From assembly GCA_017525245.1 (NCBI GenBank), contig JAFXTE010000053.1:22360-86359 (forward strand): DNA of 64,000 nt, read 5' to 3'. The DNA is from Bacteroidales bacterium. GTDB taxonomy: Bacteria; Bacteroidota; Bacteroidia; Bacteroidales; WCHB1-69. The notes beneath the pieces are model-generated. The model had not been told where the DNA came from, made no database searches, and saw nothing but the letters and a program-made list of their open reading frames with translations. Of this stretch, positions 8,521-14,994 are shown in pieces (positions within the stretch are counted from its first letter, which is position 1; the number at the start of each line of letters is the position of its first letter). The position numbers and the translations under genes were made by a program.

Positions 8521-8528
8521 TACCTTTG
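8521..8528 (+). promoter_or_regulatory. Promoter -7 box of the hnd operon
   Basis: TACCTTTG follows a T-run, about 84 nt upstream of hndB. It matches TAnnTTTG. Confidence 0.6.
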
Positions 8529-8611
8529 CCGCGCAAAAAATAGAGCTTGAATTTATCGTAAGAAACGTATAAACAAGTAAATAAAATCTACAACTTACCA
8601 AATTTTATCGT

Positions 8612-9007
8612 ATGGAAAAAATAAAATCATTGGCAGATCTCAAGAAAAAGAGAGAAGAGTTGCAATCCAAGATTGAATTGCGCGAAGGCGGCGAGAACGT
8701 CGAGAACCTCGTGCAAGTCAAGGTGGCTATGGCAACCTGCGGTATCGCTTCCGGCGCAAAACAGACCATGGAAGCCATCATTGAGGAATGCAACAAGCAA
8801 AATGTCAAGGCTGTTGTGACTCAGACTGGCTGCATGGGCTACTGCTATGCTGAACCTACCGTCGAAGTTAAGAAACCCGGTCAAGACCCCATCGTCTTCG
8901 GTCACGTGGACACCAAGAAGGGCCAGGAACTCGTCACCAAATACATCATGCAAGGTGAGATTCTGGAAGGCGTCATCCCGGTAAATTACGAAAAAATCGA
9001 CAAATAA
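8612..9007 (+). CDS. hndB: Thioredoxin-like [2Fe-2S] hydrogenase subunit (HndB-like)
   Basis: The 131-residue protein has a helical N-terminus (about 1-40) and a thioredoxin-fold ferredoxin domain with Cys near residue 47 (MATCGIASGAKQ) and a CMGYC pair near 80. This matches the small HndB-type subunit of NAD(P)-linked [FeFe] hydrogenases. It is the first gene of a four-gene operon, 18 nt before hndC. It probably relays electrons within the soluble complex. Confidence 0.85.
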   Translation: MEKIKSLADLKKKREELQSKIELREGGENVENLVQVKVAMATCGIASGAKQTMEAIIEECNKQNVKAVVTQTGCMGYCYAEPTVEVKKPGQDPIVFGHVDTKKGQELVTKYIMQGEILEGVIPVNYEKIDK

Positions 9008-9012
9008 TCAGT

Positions 9013-9019
9013 AAGGAGG
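9013..9019 (+). promoter_or_regulatory. Strong Shine-Dalgarno site of hndC
   Basis: AAGGAGG lies seven bases before the hndC ATG at 9026, an unusually full match for this phylum. Confidence 0.55.
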
Positions 9020-9025
9020 TCAGTT

Positions 9026-10819
9026 ATGGCAAATTATAAATACCACATTCTGCTCTGCGGCGGTACGGGATGTACGGCCTCAGAAAGCCCCAAAATCAGA
9101 GAGAATTTCATTCAAATCTTGAAGGAAAAGAACCTTGCCGACGATGTGCAGGTCGTGACCACCGGTTGCTTCGGCTTCTGCGAGAAAGGCCCCATCGTGA
9201 AGATTCTTCCCGATAACACCTTCTACACCCAGGTGAAACCCGAAGACGCCCTCGAGATCGTCAACGAGCACATCATCAAAGGTAGAAAAGTGCAGCGTCT
9301 GCTCTATGAGAACCCCGAGAACAAGGCTCACATCTCCGACTCCAAGCACATGGGTTTCTACAAGAAACAGATGCGTATCGCCCTTCGTAACTGCGGTTTC
9401 ATCGATCCCGAAAACATCGAAGAATACATCGCACGTGATGGTTACAAGGCATTGGCCAGCGTTCTGGAGCAACACGATCCCGCTGCCACCATCGACGTCA
9501 TCAAGAAGTCCGGTCTTCGCGGCCGTGGCGGCGCCGGCTTCCCCACCGGTTTGAAGTGGGAACTCTGCGCCAAGAACGCTGCCGACCAGAAATACATCAT
9601 CTGTAATGCTGACGAGGGCGATCCCGGCGCATTCATGGATCGTTCCATCTTGGAAGGCGACCCGCACTCCATCATCGAGGCTATGGCCATCGGCGGCTTC
9701 TGTATCGGCGCCACCATCGGTCTGGTCTATATCCGCGCTGAATACCCGCTGGCTATCCACCGCCTGCAAGTCGCTATCGACCAGGCTCGTGAATACGGCC
9801 TCCTCGGCAAGAACATCTTCGGCACGGACTTCGATTTCGACATCATCCTCCGCTACGGTGCCGGCGCATTCGTTTGCGGTGAGGAAACCGCTCTGATTCA
9901 CTCCATGGAAGGCCAGCGTGGTGAGCCCACCTTCAAACCCCCGTTCCCGGCCGTTTCGGGTTACATGAAGAAACCCTCTAACGTGAACAACGTCGAGACC
10001 TACGCCAACATCCCGGTTATCATCAACAAGGGTTGGGAATGGTTCTCCTCCATCGGCACTGAAAAGTCCAAAGGTACGAAGGTGTTCGCATTGGCCGGCC
10101 AGATCAACAACGTCGGTTTGATCGAGGTGCCTATGGGTATCACCCTTCGTGAGGTCATCTACGAAATCGGCGGTGGCATCAAGGGCGGCAAGAAGTTCAA
10201 AGCCGTGCAAACCGGCGGTCCTTCCGGCGGCTGCTTGACCGAGAAGTTCCTCGACACCCCGATCGACTACGACAACCTCGTGGCTGCCGGCTCCATGATG
10301 GGCTCCGGCGGTATGATTGTCATGGACGAGACCTCCTGCATGGTCTCCGTCGCCAAGTTCTACCTCGACTTCACCGTGGAGGAATCCTGCGGTAAGTGCA
10401 CCCCGTGCCGTATCGGTAACAAGCGTCTGAGCGAAATCCTCGACCGCATCACCAAGGGTAACGGCACCATGGAAGACCTCGCCCTGCTGAAGAACCTCAG
10501 CCACGTCATCAAAGACACGGCGCTCTGCGGCTTGGGTCAGACCTCCCCGAACCCCGTCTTGTCCACCATCGACAACTTCTGGGATGAGTACGTGGCTCAC
10601 GTGACCGAGAAGAAATGCCCTGCCGGACAGTGCAAGGCCCTCAAACAGTATGTCATCGACGCTGACAAGTGTAAAGGTTGTACGGCCTGCGCCCGCAACT
10701 GCCCCGTCGGCGCCATCAAGGGCACGGTCAAGATGCCTCACGAAATCAACCAGGAACTCTGTATCAAGTGCGGTACATGTATTGAGAAATGTAAATTCGG
10801 TGCAATCAGTATTATTTAG
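9026..10819 (+). CDS. hndC: NADH-oxidising flavoprotein subunit of [FeFe] hydrogenase (NuoF/HndC-like)
   Basis: The 597-residue protein has an N-terminal thioredoxin-like [2Fe-2S] domain (about 1-100; CGGTGC and CFGFC), a NuoF core with the glycine-rich FMN/NADH site RGRGGAGFPTG (about 165), NADEGDPGAFMDR, an SLBB domain, the [4Fe-4S] motif CGKCTPCR (about 454), and a C-terminal two-cluster ferredoxin (CKGCTACARNC about 550, CIKCGTCIEKC about 580). This is the NAD(H) module of NADH-dependent, often electron-bifurcating, soluble hydrogenases. It ends 6 nt before hndD. Codon use is strongly biased, suggesting high expression. Confidence 0.94.
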   Translation: MANYKYHILLCGGTGCTASESPKIRENFIQILKEKNLADDVQVVTTGCFGFCEKGPIVKILPDNTFYTQVKPEDALEIVNEHIIKGRKVQRLLYENPENKAHISDSKHMGFYKKQMRIALRNCGFIDPENIEEYIARDGYKALASVLEQHDPAATIDVIKKSGLRGRGGAGFPTGLKWELCAKNAADQKYIICNADEGDPGAFMDRSILEGDPHSIIEAMAIGGFCIGATIGLVYIRAEYPLAIHRLQVAIDQAREYGLLGKNIFGTDFDFDIILRYGAGAFVCGEETALIHSMEGQRGEPTFKPPFPAVSGYMKKPSNVNNVETYANIPVIINKGWEWFSSIGTEKSKGTKVFALAGQINNVGLIEVPMGITLREVIYEIGGGIKGGKKFKAVQTGGPSGGCLTEKFLDTPIDYDNLVAAGSMMGSGGMIVMDETSCMVSVAKFYLDFTVEESCGKCTPCRIGNKRLSEILDRITKGNGTMEDLALLKNLSHVIKDTALCGLGQTSPNPVLSTIDNFWDEYVAHVTEKKCPAGQCKALKQYVIDADKCKGCTACARNCPVGAIKGTVKMPHEINQELCIKCGTCIEKCKFGAISII

Positions 10820-10825
10820 TGAAAG

Positions 10826-12622
10826 GTGAACAATATGGATACAATTAAATTAACAATAGACAATAGAGAAGTTGAAGTGCCGAAAGGTACTACGATTCTT
10901 AACGCCGCAAAGCAGATGGGTATCTCCATCCCCACCCTTTGCCACTTTGAATTCAAGGGCATGGATGTCCACAACAGACCTGGTGGATGCCGTCTCTGTG
11001 TCGTGGAGGTCGCCGGCCGCCGTAATCTGGCGCCCGCCTGCGTCACCGAATGTATGCCCGACATGGTGGTCCGCACCAACTCGATGCGCGTGATCAACGC
11101 CCGCCGCACGGTGCTCGAGCTCATGCTCTCCGACCACCCGAACGACTGTCTGCAATGCGCCAAAAGCGGCAAGTGCGAGCTCCAGGCTCTCGCCATCCGC
11201 TTCGGCATCCGCAGCAACCCGTTCGTAGGCCCCGACCACGTTCAGTCCAGCTACCAGATCGAGGTTTCTCCCTCTATCATCCGCGACATGAACAAGTGCG
11301 TCATGTGCCGTCGTTGCGAAATGATGTGTAACGAGATGCAGACCGTGGGCGCCCTCTCCGCTATCGAGCGTGGCTTTCCGGCAGTCGTCTCCACCGCCTT
11401 CAACCAACACCTCGACCACTCTCCGTGTACGTTCTGCGGACAGTGCGTGGCCGTTTGTCCTGTGGGCGCTCTTACCGAAGTCGATAACACCGCAAAGGTC
11501 ATCCGCGCCATCGTGGATCCTACCAAGAAGACGGTTGTCCAAGTGGCTCCCGCCGTGCGTGTGGCTCTCGGTGAGGAATTCGGCATGAAACCCGGCTCCA
11601 TCGTGACCGGCAAGCTCACCGCCGCCCTCAAGGCCCTCGGTTTCGACTATGTGTTCGACACCGACTGGAGCGCCGACTTGACCATCATGGAAGAAGGTAC
11701 CGAACTCCTCGGCCGTCTCGGCAAATTCCTCGCTGGCGACAAGGATGTCAAGCTGCCTATCCTGACCTCCTGCTGTCCGGCATGGGTGAACTTCTTCGAA
11801 CACCAGTTCCCGGAACTGAAGGAACTCCCCTCCACCGCTAAATCCCCGCAACAGATGTTCGGCGCCATGGCAAAGACCTACTTTGCCGACAAGATCGGCG
11901 TGAAACGCGAAGACATGGTTTGTGTTTCCGTGATGCCGTGCTTGGCCAAGAAGTATGAGTGCGGTCGTGACGAATTCAAGGTGAACGGCAATCCTGATGT
12001 CGATTTCTCCATCACCACCCGCGAGTTGGCTGCCCTTATCAAACAAGCCAACCTCGACTTCACGAAACTTCCTGAGGAAGAGTTCGACAGCCCGCTCGGC
12101 GAATCCACCGGTGCTGCTGTCATCTTCGGTACCACCGGCGGTGTCATCGAGGCTGCCGTGCGTACTGCTTACGAGGTCTATACCAAGAAACCTCTCCCGA
12201 AGATTGACTTCGAGGAACTGCGAGGTCTGGAAGGCATCCGTTCCGCTACTATCGATTTCGACGGCCTGCCGATCAACATCGGTATCGCCCACGGTTTGAA
12301 GAACGCCCGTAAGCTGTTGGAGGACATCAAAGCCGGCAAGTGCAACTTCCATGCTATCGAGATCATGGCTTGCCCCGGCGGTTGTATCGACGGCGGTGGT
12401 CAACCCCTGCACCACGGCAACGGCGACATCATCAAAGCCCGTTGGGAAGCTATCTACCAAGCAGATAAGAACATGCCTCTCCGTAAGTCTCACGAGAACC
12501 CGTCCATCCAAACGCTATACAAGGAATTCCTGGGCGAACCGTGCGGTCACAAATCGCATGAACTGCTGCATACCCACTATTTCGACAGACAAACGACCGT
12601 TGAAGTGGATTTGAACAAATAA
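10826..12622 (+). CDS. hndD: [FeFe] hydrogenase catalytic subunit (HndD/HydA-like)
   Basis: The 598-residue protein has an N-terminal plant-type [2Fe-2S] domain (GGCRLCVVEV), a His-Cys3 cluster motif (HPNDCLQCAKSGKCEL), two [4Fe-4S] motifs (CVMCRRCEMMC; CTFCGQCVAVC) and all three H-cluster signatures: L1 TSCCPAW (about 313, including the proton-relay Cys), L2 MPCLAKKYE (about 369) and L3 MACPGGCIDGGGQP (about 513). It should be catalytically complete given the HydEFG maturases, which are not in the window. With hndC and hndA it would couple NADH, possibly with ferredoxin, to H2. Confidence 0.96.
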   Translation: MNNMDTIKLTIDNREVEVPKGTTILNAAKQMGISIPTLCHFEFKGMDVHNRPGGCRLCVVEVAGRRNLAPACVTECMPDMVVRTNSMRVINARRTVLELMLSDHPNDCLQCAKSGKCELQALAIRFGIRSNPFVGPDHVQSSYQIEVSPSIIRDMNKCVMCRRCEMMCNEMQTVGALSAIERGFPAVVSTAFNQHLDHSPCTFCGQCVAVCPVGALTEVDNTAKVIRAIVDPTKKTVVQVAPAVRVALGEEFGMKPGSIVTGKLTAALKALGFDYVFDTDWSADLTIMEEGTELLGRLGKFLAGDKDVKLPILTSCCPAWVNFFEHQFPELKELPSTAKSPQQMFGAMAKTYFADKIGVKREDMVCVSVMPCLAKKYECGRDEFKVNGNPDVDFSITTRELAALIKQANLDFTKLPEEEFDSPLGESTGAAVIFGTTGGVIEAAVRTAYEVYTKKPLPKIDFEELRGLEGIRSATIDFDGLPINIGIAHGLKNARKLLEDIKAGKCNFHAIEIMACPGGCIDGGGQPLHHGNGDIIKARWEAIYQADKNMPLRKSHENPSIQTLYKEFLGEPCGHKSHELLHTHYFDRQTTVEVDLNK

Positions 12623-12662
12623 TTCTGTTTCAGTATTCATCAATAATTAAAAAAACACCATT

Positions 12663-13157
12663 ATGGATAAGATAATTATCAAAATGAAAAAGGAAGTCAG
12701 CGACAAGATTATTGAGATCTGCGACAGATTCAATAATGCTCCTGGCGAATTGATTAACGTTCTGCACCAGACACAGGATTATCTGGGTTACCTTCCCGCT
12801 GAGGCTCAAGAGTTGATTGCGGAGAGACTGCACATCCCGACCGCAAAGGTCTATGGCGTTGTCTCTTTCTACTCTTTCTTCACCATGCAACCGAAGGGTA
12901 AATATCCGGTTTCTGTGTGTATGGGTACGGCTTGCTACGTGCGTGGCGGCGAAAAGATTCTGGAATCCTTCGAAAAAGAACTGGGCATCATGCCTGGTGA
13001 AACGGACAAGAACGGCCTCTTCTCCCTCACCTCGCTTCGCTGCGTCGGCGCCTGCGGTCTGGCCCCCGTGGCTTTGGTTAACGGCAGAGTCTATGGCCGT
13101 CTCGCCCCCGCGAATGTGAAAAACATCGTGAACGAGTATAGAGACATGGAAAAATAA
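12663..13157 (+). CDS. hndA: NuoE-like [2Fe-2S] hydrogenase subunit (HndA-like)
   Basis: The 164-residue protein has the NuoE/HndA layout: a helical N-terminal half (PGELINVLHQTQDYLGYLP, KVYGVVSFYSFF) and a thioredoxin-like ferredoxin with Cys in MGTACYVRGG and in CVGACGLAPV. It is the last gene of the hnd operon, 40 nt after hndD, and is closed by a terminator. Its last 39 codons and the terminator recur, diverged, at 20165-20339. Confidence 0.93.
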   Translation: MDKIIIKMKKEVSDKIIEICDRFNNAPGELINVLHQTQDYLGYLPAEAQELIAERLHIPTAKVYGVVSFYSFFTMQPKGKYPVSVCMGTACYVRGGEKILESFEKELGIMPGETDKNGLFSLTSLRCVGACGLAPVALVNGRVYGRLAPANVKNIVNEYRDMEK

Positions 13158-13179
13158 TCCGTGGATCGTATGATATGAG

Positions 13180-13210
13180 AAAAGGCACTCGGAAACGGGT
13201 GCCTTTTTTT
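13180..13210 (+). terminator. Terminator of the hydrogenase operon
   Basis: AAAAGGCAC and GTGCCTTTT pair around a short loop and are followed by Ts, 23 nt after the hndA stop. Confidence 0.88.
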
Positions 13211-13258
13211 ATGGCCTTAAAAAAATTATCATATTGTAATTTGAAATTAAAAAAAATG

Positions 13259-13266
13259 TATTTTTG
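13259..13266 (+). promoter_or_regulatory. Promoter -7 box of the DUF1016 gene
   Basis: TATTTTTG is preceded by a TTG at 13234-13236 (22-nt spacer). It implies a leader of roughly 140 nt before the ATG. Confidence 0.55.
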
Positions 13267-13318
13267 CATAACCAGAAAGATAAAGGACGTTGATGAAACG
13301 CGGATTGTAGTTTCGCTC

Positions 13319-13377
13319 TTGATAAAGGTTCAATATAATATATAACATATTGACATAAAGCATTTTCGCTTTATCAA
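13319..13377 (+). promoter_or_regulatory. Potential folded 5' leader of the DUF1016 gene
   Basis: TTGATAAAG (13319-13327) pairs with CTTTATCAA (13369-13377), enclosing TCAATAT (13330-13336) with ATATTGA (13347-13353). It includes the first copy of the 29-bp repeat. Pairing was read by eye; function is unknown. Confidence 0.4.
13344..13372. repeat. 29-bp direct repeat, copy 1
   Basis: The sequence starts AACATATTGACATAAAGC and ends TTTTCGCTTT. It differs at one base (A for G at 13362) from copy 2 at 14741-14769. The two copies flank the DUF1016 gene. Confidence 0.8.
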
Positions 13378-13415
13378 AACCAACAAAAACATTCAAAAAA
13401 TCAAACCAAAAGAAA

Positions 13416-14660
13416 ATGAAAGAAGAAAACACAAATCTTATCATTGACCAAACTGACACCTCTTTTGTCGGCGACTTGAAAATCATCGTAAGTTCCGCCC
13501 GTGAGTACAGCTACCGCGCGGCCAATTTGATGCAAGTTATCAGCAACTGGCTGGTTGGCTGGCGCATCGTAGAACAAGAGCAGCATGGCAGCAAACGCGC
13601 CGAGTATGGCAAACACGTCATAGAAATTGCTTCAAAAGCGCTAACCGAAGAATTTGGCCGAGGGTATTCTGAATCCGCCATACGAAATTTCAGAAGATTC
13701 TACTTGGAATTCAAACATTTACAAATCCAACAGGCTCTTCCTGCCGACTTCCTGCACCATTTAGAAAAAATTCAGCAAACACTATTTGCTGAATCTAAGA
13801 GTCAGCTGCCGACAATTCAGCAAATGCCATTTGCTGAATCTGAAACGGCCAATTCCAACATTCAGCCAACAGCGATGGCTGAATTTGATGCAATCACTAC
13901 CTTGTATCCACAGCTCTCGTGGATGCATTACGAAAGATTGATGCGTGTCTCTGACCTCAAAGCAAGAGAGTGGTATCTGGAAGAAACCGTTTCGCAACAG
14001 TGGAATTACCAAACTTTGAGACGAAACATCGACACCCAGTACTACTACCGCCTCCTGCAAACTCCGGATGCGAAGAAACAAGTGGTGGTGGACGAAATGC
14101 TTGCAGCAACAGCCGATTATCAAAAAGAGGAATCCGCATTCGTGAAGAATCCAATGTTGGTGGAGTTCCTCGGCCTGACTCAGGACACATCACTTACAGA
14201 GACTGAATTGGAGACTTCCCTTTTGGACCATCTTCGTGACTTTTTGATGGAATTGGGCAAAGGGTACGCCTTTGTAACCAGACAACAGCACATCCATACA
14301 GATGACGATGACTATTACATCGATCTTGTGTTTTACAACTATATTCTCAAATGCTTCATTCTGATAGACTTAAAGACCACGAAGGTCAGTTATCAGGATG
14401 TGGGGCAGATGGACATGTACCTGAAGATGTACGACACTTACAAACGCAGGGAGGGAGACAGTCCAACTATTGGAATCATTCTTTGTGCTGAGACCAACGC
14501 AGATGTGGCGCGGTTCTCCACGTTAGCGACCAACAAGCAAATGTATGCCGCGAAGTACCTTACGTACATGCCCTCCAAGGAAGAACTCCGCCGCGAAATA
14601 GAACGACAAAAGGAAATCTTTATGCTGCGGCAAAACAACCCGTGCGTCCTGACCGAATAA
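13416..14660 (+). CDS. DUF1016 (YhcG-like) PDDEXK nuclease family protein
   Basis: The 414-residue protein has the DUF1016 layout: an N-terminal helical DNA-binding-like domain (about 20-110, with NWLVGWRIVEQEQHG and RGYSESAIRNFRRFY), a variable linker (about 115-160) leading into LSWMHYERLMRV, and a C-terminal PDDEXK-like domain with IDLVFYN (about 308), LIDLK (about 323) and QDVGQMDMYL (about 333). Family members are predicted nucleases often found near restriction and mobile genes; substrates are unsettled. The linker encodes three 15-residue repeats (QQTLFAES, QQMPFAES, QPTAMAEF) whose DNA forms hairpins. The gene lies in a block that appears inserted after hndA. Confidence 0.88.
   Translation: MKEENTNLIIDQTDTSFVGDLKIIVSSAREYSYRAANLMQVISNWLVGWRIVEQEQHGSKRAEYGKHVIEIASKALTEEFGRGYSESAIRNFRRFYLEFKHLQIQQALPADFLHHLEKIQQTLFAESKSQLPTIQQMPFAESETANSNIQPTAMAEFDAITTLYPQLSWMHYERLMRVSDLKAREWYLEETVSQQWNYQTLRRNIDTQYYYRLLQTPDAKKQVVVDEMLAATADYQKEESAFVKNPMLVEFLGLTQDTSLTETELETSLLDHLRDFLMELGKGYAFVTRQQHIHTDDDDYYIDLVFYNYILKCFILIDLKTTKVSYQDVGQMDMYLKMYDTYKRREGDSPTIGIILCAETNADVARFSTLATNKQMYAAKYLTYMPSKEELRREIERQKEIFMLRQNNPCVLTE
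13770..13884 (+). repeat. Three in-frame hairpins at 45-nt period
   Basis: Arms ATTCAGCAAA/TTTGCTGAAT occur at 13770-13794 and 13815-13839 with 5-nt loops. A third hairpin, ATTCAGCCA/TGGCTGAAT, is at 13860-13884 with a 7-nt loop. Starts are exactly 45 nt apart, the stems are kept and the 20-nt spacers are unrelated. All lie inside the DUF1016 reading frame. Confidence 0.9.
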
Positions 14661-14740
14661 TTTTCTTATCTTCGCACCCAGAATATTAATCCCGATTTTT
14701 CACCAAACCCCATCGCGTATAGAAACAGAACAGACTTTTT

Positions 14741-14769
14741 AACATATTGACATAAAGCGTTTTCGCTTT
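14741..14769. repeat. 29-bp direct repeat, copy 2
   Basis: This is the second copy of the sequence beginning AACATATTGACATAAAGC and ending TTTTCGCTTT. It lies 81 nt after the DUF1016 stop and 7 nt before a long nested hairpin. Confidence 0.8.
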
Positions 14770-14776
14770 TCTTTTG

Positions 14777-14890
14777 GCACTTGAAATCTCGACAATTTCA
14801 GATGTATCACAAAAAAAGAAAGACGAGAATGCTCGCGAGTAATCGTGGGCTTTCTTATTTGTGATACAGGTAGTCGAGAACCTCAAGTGC
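14777..14890. ncRNA. Candidate structured RNA or palindromic element (nested hairpin)
   Basis: Four collinear stems nest: GCACTTGA/TCAAGTGC (14777-14784, 14883-14890), TCTCGAC/GTCGAGA (14787-14793, 14873-14879), TGTATCACAAA/TTTGTGATACA (14803-14813, 14858-14868) and AAGAAAG/CTTTCTT (14816-14822, 14850-14856), with ACGA/TCGT and the palindrome CTCGCGAG inside. It lies in the 334-nt gap between the DUF1016 and FISUMP genes. Whether it is transcribed, and from which strand, is unknown. Confidence 0.5.
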
Positions 14891-14994
14891 GAATAAACGA
14901 AGTTCACGATTCTTTTTGTGTTTGTGACGGAAGGGCGGAAACGGTTTATAACAAACTGAATTTCAAATTAGTACAAATATAAAAAGAAAAGATT

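Noticed and set aside
9080-12511. Two 553-residue minus-strand open frames opposite hndC and hndD
   Set aside because: They are antisense shadows caused by the strong C-ending codon bias of the hydrogenase genes. No family motifs or promoter are seen.
13770-13884. Regular 45-nt spacing resembling a CRISPR array
   Set aside because: Only three units, the repeats are split palindromes and the whole stretch is in frame with a nuclease gene. No cas genes are nearby.
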